The position numbers and the translations under genes are program-made. Below the pieces are notes generated by a model. The model was not told the DNA's origin. It did no database searches and worked only from the letters and a program-made list of their open reading frames with translations. Shown here piece by piece: positions 7,937 to 16,471 of a stretch of DNA of 47,195 nucleotides. Each line of letters opens with the position of its first letter. The stretch's first letter is position 1. Origin of the DNA: Desulfuromonadaceae bacterium (GTDB lineage: Bacteria; Desulfobacterota; Desulfuromonadia; Geobacterales; Pseudopelobacteraceae); assembly GCA_028681335.1 (NCBI GenBank), contig JAQUIT010000025.1, positions 1 through 47,195 on the forward strand, given 5' to 3'.

Positions 7937-8560
7937 CTAAAGCACTTTATAAACTGCATCATTACTTACAGTAATAGAACCACCACTTAATACCTCTAGA
8001 TTATCAATAGAGAAAGCATTGAGTCCTGAAGGTACTATGATTGGTTCAGCAAGTGTTTGTGACATATACTGAATACCTTTAATAACTGTAGTACCTAAGA
8101 ATTGACCACCACCACTGATAGTTGCTTTACCAAGCGCATCTGCTAAAATATTTACATCATTAATGTTATCAGAAACAATATCAATAGAAGCACTATTTGT
8201 ATTTGCTATTTGTATATCTAGTATATTTTCTGATACATTTACTACATCTGTAATATTAGAGGATACAGTTATAACTTCTACTAGATTATCAAGAATAGTC
8301 TGAATAGAGCTAGGAGGGGCATTAAGGTCTGCAATTTCATTTGGACTCGTTGCTACAACTATCTTAACATTATCAACACCTACTACTGGCTCAGCCCCCA
8401 CTCTAAATACAACACTATTATTAATAATATCATATGTGGTTCTATCCGATACCCCTATATCATTTATAAAGATTACAATATAATCTTCACCTCTAATCTC
8501 AAAGGCTACTGGAAATATCCTAGTAGCACCATCACCATTATAGGTAACTGTTGAAATCAT
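7937..8560 (-). CDS. Tail fibre protein with T7 gp17-type N-terminal domain
   Basis: Residues 1-100 have the T7 tail-fibre N-terminal layout: TVTYNGDGATRIFPVAFEI, then a DYIVIFIND strand and a TTYDI element. This domain docks the fibre to the tail tube. Residues 100-145 are a Val/Ile/Asn/Asp-rich repeat (NITDVVN, NILDIQ, NINDVN) likely to form a trimeric stem, followed by a short C-terminal domain. At 207 residues it is far shorter than T7 gp17 (553), so receptor binding is probably delegated to the spike. Its start overlaps the end of the gp12-like gene. Confidence 0.75.
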   Translation of the reverse strand: MISTVTYNGDGATRIFPVAFEIRGEDYIVIFINDIGVSDRTTYDIINNSVVFRVGAEPVVGVDNVKIVVATSPNEIADLNAPPSSIQTILDNLVEVITVSSNITDVVNVSENILDIQIANTNSASIDIVSDNINDVNILADALGKATISGGGQFLGTTVIKGIQYMSQTLAEPIIVPSGLNAFSIDNLEVLSGGSITVSNDAVYKVL

Positions 8561-10953
8561 TAATTAGTCTCCCTAGTTGTTTGTGTGTATAGACCATCAA
8601 GTATCATACTATCTAGTCTAAAGTTTTCATCACCATTATTCTTTAAAGTGATTACTACATTCTTATTCTTTGCCAACACTGAGGCACTACCATCTACAGT
8701 ACTGTTGCTAGAGTATGTTCTAGATGTAGTGGTACCATAGTCTTTACGATATATATCTACATTATATGTACCTTCACCAATGAATGTTAATCGTTTCATA
8801 ATAATAGTATCTACTGGTGTTTCCATCTTTGTTACCTTTATATTCCACCTTGGGAGTACAAAATAACTTGAGTATGATACTACATTAAGTGCAACATCAT
8901 CCACTCTATCTACTTTAGTATTGTTATGAACTAATATAGGTGATGATAACATATAATCTGTTGTTGTTACATTCCTAAATAAGTATAAGGAGCTTCTATT
9001 AATATAGAAACTATTTATGTTAAATGAATATGTCCACTTAAAGAATGATGACTGTATTCTCTCATCTCCTTGATTCAAATACTTATAGCAATATAAAGTA
9101 CTAGGGGTAGTAGGACTATACATAAATACATATCCTAAATTAATATCTACTGATATTTTATTTATATCAGGTAATAGGTTAGGAGTTTGTACTGATAGAT
9201 TAACACCATCTGCAACTAATGTATTGTTATTATATTTATACTCTCGTAACTGTGATGCTGATGTGCCTGTTCTACTAATAAAGAATAAACTATTGGAAGC
9301 ATTTACTGGTTCAACATCCGTATCGATTGGTAACTTACTAATTAAATCAAATGTAACTGTATTAGGGCTGAATGTTCCTGAATCATTCTTAAGTATATAT
9401 TGTGCTTCCTTAGTAAATACAAACAAACCAGCTTGAAAAGGTACTGCATAATATATATTACTAGCTTCATTACTAGGAATTGCTACATCTATTGGGTCAC
9501 TATCTAGGACTTCCAATACAGTCTTACTATAGAAGTTATAGTAGCCACCTGTCTCAGATAATATAATATTACCACCAGATGCAAACCCTAATCTATTTTT
9601 ATAAAAGAACATATCATTAATAGTCTTACCTACGAATGCTGGTGTTGCATTAGTAGTCATAGAACCAATATGAGGTAGTTCATAATCCAATACACCACAT
9701 GAGAATGTACCATCAGATAGTCTATCGATGTATATAGGCATATTAGTGAAGGTACCACGATTATCTTCAGGATTAAGAGTCTCTACCCATGTTGAACCAT
9801 CGTGGCGTACATAATAATCAGTAAATGAATTATCATCATCTCCTGTTATGTTTACAATAGTATTTGTAAATGGCATCTCAGATGGTAAATCTGATAACTT
9901 AGTTATAGTTCCTTGCCATCCTCTAGAGGCTTGGTTTCCCCATGAATCCCAATAGTTAAAGCTAAAGGTACCATTTGTATTAACAATAACATCCAACACC
10001 CTTACTTGATGGTCAGTGTAGTTACTTCCAACCTTCTTATAATACTTAAAACTAATAGCCTCTGCTACTGGTTCCAATTCTGCAAATGTTTTCCATGTAG
10101 TAGTCCCACCAATTACATTCTCAATATAGTAGTTCTGTACCGTCATCTTGTAACAAAGTGTATCTTCTACTGGTGTAATAGTAGTATCACATAATGTGAC
10201 ATCAATATATTCAGTTGTACCTCCAGCAGTAGGACGAATAGCCACATACTTGTGGTCTGTATCATAAGGTACTCGTAAACCACCACCTGTTCCTGTAGTA
10301 CCATACCCACTCTTCGTAATCTTTATTACTGAACCACTTGCTGTTGCAACAAACCCAGCACCGCCTGCTGTAATAAGCCCTGCTAAATTAGTAGCTGCTG
10401 TGATTGATGATTCAGATGCATGTTGATATGTTGTTCCATCCAAATATACTGCATAATTATACTTGTTATTAACATCATTAGACGACCTTGATAACCAATA
10501 ATATGCTGGTCTTGAATATAGAATATCAGGTGTATCAACAATATTCATACCTACAATTTTACTCTTGTTTGCAATAAATGTTCTATCTTGAATTGTAATA
10601 GATTTAAGTACTGATTTATCACTACCTAAATAGGTGTTAATGTCTGCTACAGGTGTTGCATATGCTATTGTCTTTGCTACACCATTAATATCAAATATAG
10701 ATAAAGGAGTAGCAGGGGTTCCAGTTAGTTGAATAAAATATCTCTCATCTCCCTCACCTCTATCGTAGAAATGAAATATATTAGTATTAGTTGTCTTAAA
10801 ATTATACTCAGTACCATTCCTTCTCTGACATCCTAATACAACATCAGGTACACAGTTAACCATATCTATGCATTGTTGGTCAAGCATCAACTCCACTGAT
10901 TGTTCACTTATCCCTCCATATGGTGATGGAAAAGTCTTAGAAATCAATGGCAT
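8560..10953 (-). CDS. Tail tubular protein B, gp12-like (nozzle)
   Basis: The 797-residue length is almost that of T7 gp12 (794). It begins MPLISKTFPSPYGGISEQS, close in pattern to T7-type nozzle proteins (a 'GGVSQQ'-like start), and contains repeated beta-propeller-like strands such as FFYKNRLGFASGGNIILSE (about residues 445-465). It sits directly after the gp11-like gene and before the fibre genes, the T7 order. It should form the hexameric nozzle to which the fibres attach. No enzymatic motif is seen. Confidence 0.85.
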   Translation of the reverse strand: MPLISKTFPSPYGGISEQSVELMLDQQCIDMVNCVPDVVLGCQRRNGTEYNFKTTNTNIFHFYDRGEGDERYFIQLTGTPATPLSIFDINGVAKTIAYATPVADINTYLGSDKSVLKSITIQDRTFIANKSKIVGMNIVDTPDILYSRPAYYWLSRSSNDVNNKYNYAVYLDGTTYQHASESSITAATNLAGLITAGGAGFVATASGSVIKITKSGYGTTGTGGGLRVPYDTDHKYVAIRPTAGGTTEYIDVTLCDTTITPVEDTLCYKMTVQNYYIENVIGGTTTWKTFAELEPVAEAISFKYYKKVGSNYTDHQVRVLDVIVNTNGTFSFNYWDSWGNQASRGWQGTITKLSDLPSEMPFTNTIVNITGDDDNSFTDYYVRHDGSTWVETLNPEDNRGTFTNMPIYIDRLSDGTFSCGVLDYELPHIGSMTTNATPAFVGKTINDMFFYKNRLGFASGGNIILSETGGYYNFYSKTVLEVLDSDPIDVAIPSNEASNIYYAVPFQAGLFVFTKEAQYILKNDSGTFSPNTVTFDLISKLPIDTDVEPVNASNSLFFISRTGTSASQLREYKYNNNTLVADGVNLSVQTPNLLPDINKISVDINLGYVFMYSPTTPSTLYCYKYLNQGDERIQSSFFKWTYSFNINSFYINRSSLYLFRNVTTTDYMLSSPILVHNNTKVDRVDDVALNVVSYSSYFVLPRWNIKVTKMETPVDTIIMKRLTFIGEGTYNVDIYRKDYGTTTSRTYSSNSTVDGSASVLAKNKNVVITLKNNGDENFRLDSMILDGLYTQTTRETN

Positions 10954-10955
10954 GA

Positions 10956-11531
10956 CTATATAACTCCAACAGGATTACTAGTCCTTGAGATTATTCTCTG
11001 ACCTTCAATTAGGTTATGAGAACTATATCGTAGGTGCTCTCGTTGTAGTCTAATGAATGCTTCACTAATACGCTTAGCTAAATCCGTATTGATGGTGCTA
11101 TCACTAGAGAATAACATTTGAGATTCTTGTGCTGCTGTGTAGGCTGTGTAGAATGCAAAGCTTGTTGGTAGTTCTTCAAACTTTAAATTCCATACTACTG
11201 TTGCTGCTACTGGTGATGTAAAGTTATAAGTTTTATCATCTGCATTATAAAGAGTTGTACCTCGTAATAAATAATTACCAGTATCTGATTTAAGATAAAG
11301 TATATTATCTGATAACTGTATCTTCCCTGTTGTAGAGTCTGGTTGAAACTCCCATGTCTCTGTATTGAACCACCATCCTTGCAATGAAATCTTAGCTGCT
11401 GTTTCATCAATAATTTGACTTATAATATTAGCTTCATGCTGAGGGTCTAGTGATTCTAATGTTGTTCCTTCTGGTAGTGGTGCTTCACCAATATACCGTA
11501 AACACAGATTTATAGCATCTGTTTTAAGCAT
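10956..11531 (-). CDS. Tail tubular protein A, gp11-like (adaptor)
   Basis: The 191-residue product starts MLKTDAINLCLRYIGEAPLP, the typical start of gp11-type proteins that form the dodecameric adaptor between portal and nozzle. Later features are EANIISQIIDETAAKI and GWWFNTETWEF, also common in the family, and a helical C-terminus (SEAFIRLQREHLRYSSHN). I chose this ATG because AAGGA lies six bases upstream; an in-frame ATG five codons earlier overlaps that ribosome site. It follows the capsid gene and its hairpin. Confidence 0.85.
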   Translation of the reverse strand: MLKTDAINLCLRYIGEAPLPEGTTLESLDPQHEANIISQIIDETAAKISLQGWWFNTETWEFQPDSTTGKIQLSDNILYLKSDTGNYLLRGTTLYNADDKTYNFTSPVAATVVWNLKFEELPTSFAFYTAYTAAQESQMLFSSDSTINTDLAKRISEAFIRLQREHLRYSSHNLIEGQRIISRTSNPVGVI

Positions 11532-11569
11532 TAGTAATCCTTTCATATTTTAATTGTATAACCTAAATA

Positions 11570-11603
11570 GGGATAGACAAGGAATGTATCCTATATCTAT
11601 CCC
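11570..11603 (-). terminator. Hairpin behind the capsid gene (candidate T-phi analogue)
   Basis: On the transcribed strand GGGATAGA pairs with TCTATCCC, and inside it AGGA pairs with TCCT around a TACAT loop. A short TATTT follows. It is 12 bases downstream of the capsid stop, the position of the phage RNA polymerase terminator in T7. The weak T-run means it could be a partial terminator or an RNA-stabilising hairpin. Confidence 0.55.
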
Positions 11604-11615
11604 CATATTTACTTA

Positions 11616-12584
11616 CTAAGAGAATGCTCCACCACTAATAGCACAAGCACACCCAGGATTGAGTACACCCATACCATTCCAGTAGTAAGATTTGATTAAG
11701 TCTTCACCAATTCTAGTTGGCAGTTTATCAATCTCAGTTGTAACATCTGCAAGTTTAACAATACCCATACAATCAGGAGTAAATAGTAACCCTTGGAGTT
11801 TCTTATCAACTGCTGCTACTGATACTGCTGTATCAACAGGAAGGTTATTAGACCACATAATCTTGATACCAGCAATTTGGATAATGTTACCAGTATCTAA
11901 ACCACCATTACCACTAGTATAATCTTTATCAATACCTTTTCCACCTTGTACAAGATAGTTGTAGTTAGCTGGAGTAGTAACAAAGATTGGCTCACCCATT
12001 ACATCTTTTTGTTTCATAAGTGTATTTGCTTCAAATAATGCAGCAATAAGTGCATCACCTCTAGCTTCTGGTGTAGCACCAGCACTAATTACATCGTTGT
12101 TAACTTCACTACCATCTGGTTGCATAACTGTACCACCAATAGTTCCTGATGTTTGAGATGCTTCCAATACTTTTCTAAATACTAATTTATCCATCTTTGT
12201 AGCAAGAGATTCACCTAATTGCTTAGACAACTCACTTCTTGTCTCAAAATGCATAACCTTCTCTTCTAATCTACTGATAGCAAGTGCTACATAAGTAGGA
12301 GCACCAATAGTGATAACTCTCTCTTTTACTGGAATAGATGAAGTAGATACATCAGTACCAACCACATAGTTAGCACCTGCAGTATCAGCTAGTTGTGCGA
12401 TAACACCAAATTGAGCTGAAGAACCTGAGCTAATAGTCTGTGATTTAACCATTGCTACACCGATATTCTTTCTATCGAATGCAGTCATAACTAGACCTGA
12501 GAAAACCTTTAAGCTATTCGCCATATCACTTGCAACGCCTAATGTTCCTGCGTTGTTACCGATGTTATTCATTGTAATTGCCAT
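11616..12584 (-). CDS. Major capsid protein, gp10-like
   Basis: This 322-residue protein (T7 gp10A has 345) is the HK97-fold shell subunit by position and pattern. It has a Met/Asn/Gly-rich start, LKVFSGLVMTAFDRKNI (about 26-42), then SGSSAQFGVIAQ, a long helix with RLEEKVMHFETRSELSKQLGE, and a C-terminal QGLLFTPDCMGIVKLAD segment. The ATG follows AAGGATTTATAA. It lies between the scaffold and gp11-like genes and is flanked on both sides by GGGATAG-stem hairpins. There is no sign of a programmed frameshift extension like T7 10B. Confidence 0.9.
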   Translation of the reverse strand: MAITMNNIGNNAGTLGVASDMANSLKVFSGLVMTAFDRKNIGVAMVKSQTISSGSSAQFGVIAQLADTAGANYVVGTDVSTSSIPVKERVITIGAPTYVALAISRLEEKVMHFETRSELSKQLGESLATKMDKLVFRKVLEASQTSGTIGGTVMQPDGSEVNNDVISAGATPEARGDALIAALFEANTLMKQKDVMGEPIFVTTPANYNYLVQGGKGIDKDYTSGNGGLDTGNIIQIAGIKIMWSNNLPVDTAVSVAAVDKKLQGLLFTPDCMGIVKLADVTTEIDKLPTRIGEDLIKSYYWNGMGVLNPGCACAISGGAFS

Positions 12585-12735
12585 TTATAAATCCTTATGT
12601 TAATGTTTTTAATTTGTTTTATAATGTGTCCCTATTAACATAGCTCATCATAGTTATCCTATATATAGGTACGCATACCTTATACATTAGGGCTAGTCTT
12701 TACTGTTGTAATTTGAACTTCCTTTTACTTTAGTA

Positions 12736-12767
12736 GGGATAGGATAAAAGGAGGAAACTCCTATCCC
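12736..12767 (-). other. Strong hairpin in the capsid leader
   Basis: GGGATAGGA pairs perfectly with TCCTATCCC (9 bp) on the transcribed strand, in the 190-base untranslated gap ahead of the capsid gene. There is no T-run after it, so it looks like a processing or stabilising element. A second palindromic hairpin (AGGTA-TGCG-TACCT, extended by AT pairs, 12662-12686) lies closer to the capsid start. Its stem resembles the hairpin on the far side of the capsid gene. No phage promoter motif was found here. Confidence 0.55.
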
Positions 12768-12773
12768 CTGTAG

Positions 12774-12875
12774 CTAATATTGACTACAAATACACGGTAT
12801 CTTTCTTATACCAACAAGAATATAGCCCTTACCGCCACATGTTGTACATGTTTCTTTATTATAAGGTCTTAGCAT
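12774..12875 (-). CDS. Tiny zinc-ribbon protein, 33 residues
   Basis: The frame starts ATG CTA AGA inside the last codons of the scaffold gene, in another frame, with AAGG eight bases upstream, and stops at TAG. The product contains CTTCGGKGY followed by PCIC, i.e. a CxxCxGxG knuckle and a second Cys pair, as in DnaJ-type zinc ribbons. The Cys pattern and ribosome site argue for a real gene in an otherwise empty gap between scaffold and capsid. Function unknown; it may act with capsid assembly or be an RNA- or protein-binding knuckle. Confidence 0.6.
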   Translation of the reverse strand: MLRPYNKETCTTCGGKGYILVGIRKIPCICSQY

Positions 12876-13611
12876 CAAGTGACCTTAAGTATCTACCATC
12901 CACCATCTTAGTATAAGCAGCATCACGACCATAATGAGCATGACTAACAGCAGCTTGCCATTCAGATTTAGAAGCAAATGGTTTCAATCCTCCAGTACCT
13001 GATGATGATGTACCATCAATTCTAACAGTACCAGACTTACTCATACGATAGTTTAATAAATCAATCTGTTCTTGTACAGATGCTTCATTACCACTAAGCA
13101 AGGCTGTATCAAATGCTGCTGCTTGTTCAGGGCTATAATTGGCTTTAGCCCATGTAATAAGACCATTATATGCATCAGCTCCACCAACATAGTTTAGTAG
13201 CTTCTGAGCTTTATTATCGGCTAATGCCTTTTGTCCCTCAATGTAAGCATCTACTACTTGTTTTGATAATCCCTTACCTTCTAGTGCTTTATATGTTTCA
13301 TCAGTTAAAGTACCTGTTTCATTATATTCTTTTGAAAAAGATGTAAAGTCATCAGGTGTAATAAGACCTTTAACTTCATCAGGTACTACTGGTGGTGTAA
13401 CTTCAGGAATAACTTCCTTAGGTTGCCCTAGCTTCTTCTCAAGTTCCTTATAGGCATTAAGCAAATCATCTTGACTCTTGAACTTACCAGCAATCAATTC
13501 TTCTTTAGGAGTACCATCAGGATTATAACCATCCATAACATTAGGAACTACTCCATCTACTCTATCAATAGCTGCTTGTTCTTCTGGAGTTAATACTACG
13601 TTAGGTTCCAT
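12859..13611 (-). CDS. Capsid assembly scaffold, gp9-like
   Basis: The 250-residue acidic protein lies between portal and capsid, where T7 has its scaffold gene 9. It has KSQDDLLNAYKELEKKLGQP (about 45-64), a pattern seen in many scaffolds, a Pro-rich linker, a helical middle, and a basic end ('SKSEWQAAVSHAHYGRDAAY', residues about 213-232), which fits the capsid-binding C-terminus of scaffolds. It should guide procapsid assembly and leave before packaging. Its last codons overlap the start of the 33-residue zinc-ribbon gene. Confidence 0.85.
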   Translation of the reverse strand: MEPNVVLTPEEQAAIDRVDGVVPNVMDGYNPDGTPKEELIAGKFKSQDDLLNAYKELEKKLGQPKEVIPEVTPPVVPDEVKGLITPDDFTSFSKEYNETGTLTDETYKALEGKGLSKQVVDAYIEGQKALADNKAQKLLNYVGGADAYNGLITWAKANYSPEQAAAFDTALLSGNEASVQEQIDLLNYRMSKSGTVRIDGTSSSGTGGLKPFASKSEWQAAVSHAHYGRDAAYTKMVDGRYLRSLDAKTL

Positions 13612-13886
13612 TATTTAGTTCCTTTAGCTTCCGCCTTCAACTCTGCTCTAATCTCAGCCATCAATTCAGCTTTCATCTTAGCTCTTTCATCTACACCTAA
13701 GTCTTTGAGTAACTCTGCTTTAGCTTTAGCAATATTATCTGCATACTTGGAATAATCTTCCATAACAATAGTATTAACTCCTAAATCAGCATCTGTTTTC
13801 TTTCTTAAAACATAATCTGATTCATTAATCATATTACCCTTACCAGCTTGTAGGTTACTCTTCTTTAATTCTTCAATACTACTCAT
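13611..13886 (-). CDS. Small helical protein between portal and scaffold
   Basis: This 91-residue protein is almost wholly helical and highly charged in its second half (KAKAELLKDLGVDERAKMK, then LMAEIRAELKAEA), with a coiled-coil look. A strong AAGGAATATATAA precedes the ATG and its stop overlaps the scaffold start. I do not recognise the family. By position it could assist portal nucleation or scaffold assembly. Confidence 0.6.
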   Translation of the reverse strand: MSSIEELKKSNLQAGKGNMINESDYVLRKKTDADLGVNTIVMEDYSKYADNIAKAKAELLKDLGVDERAKMKAELMAEIRAELKAEAKGTK

Positions 13887-13899
13887 TTATATATTCCTT

Positions 13900-15441
13900 T
13901 TATTTTGATGCTCCTTGAGGAGCTCCTGTTAACTGTTGACCCATACCAGCACCAGCACTTTCAGCTAAGGCTTGTCCACCTTGCTGCATTAATTGATTCT
14001 GTTGAGCTACTTGTTGTTCTTGTTGTACTTGCTGTTCCGACTTAACATAACGACCAGTTGGTAGTCCTGATGCATTAGTTAAATCGTTGATAAGATTATC
14101 AATATTCATCCTCGCAGCTAAAGCTTCCTGTAGACCAGTAGCTTGGAGCACTTGAGTAAATTGCATTAGTCTTTCTAAATCCGTATTTCTACCAAGTGCA
14201 TCAACACCAGTAACAACAATGAATTCAAAAGTACCAAAGTCAACTTTAATTTCATTCAACACTAATCTAGCAAGAGGTGCTTGAAACTCTTGTGATTGTA
14301 CACTATACACACCACCAAGTGATTGTTCCAAGTCAGCTGCCATATACCTAATCTCTGTAGAAGTTGTCCTCTCACTATCCCGGGCAACACTAGAAGCTGA
14401 TAAAAATGCTTGCTCTAGGCGTCTTGCCAGTACTTCAGCAACCTGTTGTATGTATTGAATATCAGCACCTTTATCAACCCTCATAACTGTTAAGTCATTC
14501 TCAAAGTCACCTTGGATAACATCACCATTATCTGCTGCTGCTAATGAATCAACATCCAATACTGACCCTGGTTTAATACCAAACACAGTCTTACCAGCAA
14601 CTGCTGCATGTTCAATTAACATCTGATAGCATGCTTCCAAGCTTCTAAAGTCACCTATGTATTGTTCTACTAATCCTATACCATAGTTATGTCCATTAAT
14701 AGATGTCCATCGTAATGGCATATATGGAAACTTCTCAGGTTTATAACTAGCATCACTACCTTCTACCAATAAATCATTAATATATTGATACTCATACCAT
14801 GTCTTTTCTCTAAGTACTGCACGAGTATATACTATACAGTCAGCATCGGGTGTTAGTTCTAAGTCTGAGACAATGTTAGGGTCGAGGGTATCGGGGTCAA
14901 CTGCCTCAGTGGTAATAATCTCTAATACATTACCTTTGTAATCTCTCATTACAACATATTGGTCATACCTATATGTTTTCAATCCATCCTCAGTTTTAAC
15001 ACCTAAGGCATTACCAGTTACAATCAATGATTTAAAGAGTTCAAATGCTGAGACTCTAATTGATTGCTTCTCAATAACCTTCTGTGCTTCCTTCTCTGCC
15101 ATAACAGCAATGTTATCAGCCTGTTGCTGTGTTGATTCATCTAATTGAGCTTTAACCTCCATTGTTGGAAACAATCTAAAGAAGCTATTGTTTGGTGGAA
15201 TTAAAGTCATAATTAACTTACTAGCAAGATTATTAACTAATCTAGCCCCTAAGGATTGATATGGTGTTGCAAGAACATCGTTCTCTTTATGACCATCAAT
15301 TGGTAATACAGAAGGTAATGTTAGCAATGCACAATCACGAGCTCTTGTTAATAGTGTTGACTTCTCATTGAATAACTTATCGTATCGTTCCTTAATATTC
15401 TCATCAAGTAGTTCCTTGATGTTAAACTTAACCTTAGCCAC
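13900..15441 (-). CDS. Portal (head-tail connector), gp8-like
   Basis: At 513 residues it is close to T7 gp8 (536). It begins with a helical stretch and RARDCALLTLPSVLP, followed by NDVLATPYQSLGARLVNNLASKL, both standard for podovirus portals. PLRWTSINGHNYGIGLVEQYIGD (about 245-270) and ASSVARDSERTTSTEIRYMA (about 350-370) are also family patterns. The C-terminus is Gln-rich. It starts with GTG, overlapping the TAG of the preceding gene. The dodecamer forms the DNA-packaging vertex with the terminase. Confidence 0.9.
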   Translation of the reverse strand: MAKVKFNIKELLDENIKERYDKLFNEKSTLLTRARDCALLTLPSVLPIDGHKENDVLATPYQSLGARLVNNLASKLIMTLIPPNNSFFRLFPTMEVKAQLDESTQQQADNIAVMAEKEAQKVIEKQSIRVSAFELFKSLIVTGNALGVKTEDGLKTYRYDQYVVMRDYKGNVLEIITTEAVDPDTLDPNIVSDLELTPDADCIVYTRAVLREKTWYEYQYINDLLVEGSDASYKPEKFPYMPLRWTSINGHNYGIGLVEQYIGDFRSLEACYQMLIEHAAVAGKTVFGIKPGSVLDVDSLAAADNGDVIQGDFENDLTVMRVDKGADIQYIQQVAEVLARRLEQAFLSASSVARDSERTTSTEIRYMAADLEQSLGGVYSVQSQEFQAPLARLVLNEIKVDFGTFEFIVVTGVDALGRNTDLERLMQFTQVLQATGLQEALAARMNIDNLINDLTNASGLPTGRYVKSEQQVQQEQQVAQQNQLMQQGGQALAESAGAGMGQQLTGAPQGASK

Positions 15442-15692
15442 TATACTTTACCAATACTACCACTTGTACCTAATCCTCCAAGGGGTATTTGTAAGCTATT
15501 AGCTCCTTGTGTTTTAGATAGTAGCTTATTCTTATCCGTTAATGGGTCAGTAAACTCTTTCATCTTTGCCTCCTCAACAGGAGGAGCTGGCGATGGAACT
15601 GCCGCAACAGTCTGAACGGAAGGGCTCTTGCCTCCACCGCCATAACAAGCCATACCATCACACAATAATCTCTTAATCTTGTACACAAACAT
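15441..15692 (-). CDS. Small gp7.3-like virion/tail-assembly protein
   Basis: The 83-residue protein has a Gly/Ser/Pro-rich N-terminal half (CYGGGGKSPSVQ) and ends LQIPLGGLGTSGSIGKV. Short proteins with such an endings, placed just before the portal gene, are common in T7-like phages and resemble T7 gp7.3. The start is set by AAGGAGATTACATG, though this overlaps the acetyltransferase end by 20 bases; a shorter form from the internal ATG before ACYGGGG is possible. Assignment by position and tail pattern. Confidence 0.55.
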   Translation of the reverse strand: MFVYKIKRLLCDGMACYGGGGKSPSVQTVAAVPSPAPPVEEAKMKEFTDPLTDKNKLLSKTQGANSLQIPLGGLGTSGSIGKV

Positions 15693-16191
15693 GTAATCTC
15701 CTTGAATATTTAATATATTTATCTTTAAAACTATCTCTTGTCATCAATCTAACTGTAGCAACAGTAGTACCACCTGTTAATACTGCATTACTATTATTAC
15801 TACTACCTTCTAATGTAGTACCTATAACATCCATCCCTAACTCATTAGCTACTTTACCAATAGTAACAAACAACCATTGAGTAGCACGAGTACCTCTATA
15901 GGCTGGTAGAACATACATATATTCAACTATTAAGTAAGGCTTAACCATTGTTAGTTGGTCATTACAACTCATGGTTAGGAAACCAATAGCATCACCACTA
16001 TCATCTAAAACAAGATATAGGAAGTAATTACTATTCCAGTAATCAACAACAGATAGTGCCTTATCACTACTGCCTTTGTAATCATTACTATGACATTCCT
16101 TAAAGTAATTAATAATCAAATATTGTAATTCCTTACGATACTTATCAATCAATCTAGTTTCTGTTATTCTTTGTAATGCTATTACTTTCAT
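15673..16191 (-). CDS. GNAT-family acetyltransferase
   Basis: The 172-residue protein has the GNAT core: a strand-turn-strand with YFLYLVLDDSGDAIGFLTM (about 54-74), then EYMYVLPAYRGTRATQWL (about 90-107), which matches motif A (acetyl-CoA binding, here R-G-T-R-A in place of R/Q-x-x-G-x-G/A). GNAT genes upstream of the portal are frequent in T7-like phages; some may act on host or virion proteins, others may be non-catalytic. It is the first sizeable gene behind the candidate late promoter at 16.4 kb. Confidence 0.7.
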   Translation of the reverse strand: MKVIALQRITETRLIDKYRKELQYLIINYFKECHSNDYKGSSDKALSVVDYWNSNYFLYLVLDDSGDAIGFLTMSCNDQLTMVKPYLIVEYMYVLPAYRGTRATQWLFVTIGKVANELGMDVIGTTLEGSSNNSNAVLTGGTTVATVRLMTRDSFKDKYIKYSRRLHVCVQD

Positions 16192-16346
16192 TTAATCTTC
16201 TTATTAAGTAATTCATTTAAATATGTTATTACCATTTGTTGTCCTTGTAACTTACCTAACTCATATCCTGATAATTCTTTACTTGGTAAAACATTAGGAT
16301 AACGAACTAATAATCTATTTATAATCTCTTGTAATTCCATTACCAT
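16188..16346 (-). CDS. Small hypothetical protein, first late gene
   Basis: The 52-residue frame starts ATG GTA ATG GAA with AAAGGAATAATAT upstream; its stop overlaps the acetyltransferase start (ATGA), implying coupling. The product is helical and charged, beginning MVMELQEIINRLLVRYP and ending in Lys-rich residues. It is the first gene after the candidate phage promoter at 16390-16417, with about 45 bases of leader. I do not recognise the family. Confidence 0.65.
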   Translation of the reverse strand: MVMELQEIINRLLVRYPNVLPSKELSGYELGKLQGQQMVITYLNELLNKKIK

Positions 16347-16389
16347 ATATTATTCCTTTATTATAATAGTATTAATAACAATACTTCAT

Positions 16390-16417
16390 CCCCTTCTCTT
16401 TACCCAATTGGATGCAA
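16390..16417 (-). promoter_or_regulatory. Candidate phage RNA polymerase promoter (late)
   Basis: On the transcribed strand this reads GCATCCAATTGGGTAAAGAG followed by AAGGGG. The CATCCAATTGGGTA block recurs at 38.1 kb with the same spacing to a purine-rich GAGA/GGGG start, and CATCCACTT variants occur at 26.7 and 37.8 kb. It separates DNA metabolism genes from virion genes, the place of a class III promoter. The transcription start is probably in the GAGA stretch. Inferred from recurrence and position only. Confidence 0.65.
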
Positions 16418-16428
16418 AATAGAATACA

Positions 16429-16470
16429 AAGTACTTCTAGCCCCGATGGCTACGGGCTTTCAGAGCACTT
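16429..16470 (-). terminator. Terminator-like hairpin behind the gp6-type exonuclease
   Basis: The structure starts right after the stop codon. The outer stem AAGTGCT pairs with AGTACTT; the inner stem AGCCCG pairs with CGGGGCT around a TAGCCAT loop. A T-rich stretch (TTTGTATTCTATTTT) follows and then the phage promoter. The same inner hairpin occurs at 38.14 kb, with the loop in the opposite orientation. Likely ends middle-gene transcription. Confidence 0.65.
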
Positions 16471-16471
16471 T

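Noticed and set aside
12859..12875. Programmed frameshift extending the scaffold into the zinc-ribbon frame
   Set aside because: There is no slippery heptamer at the overlap and the zinc-ribbon frame has its own ATG and ribosome site.
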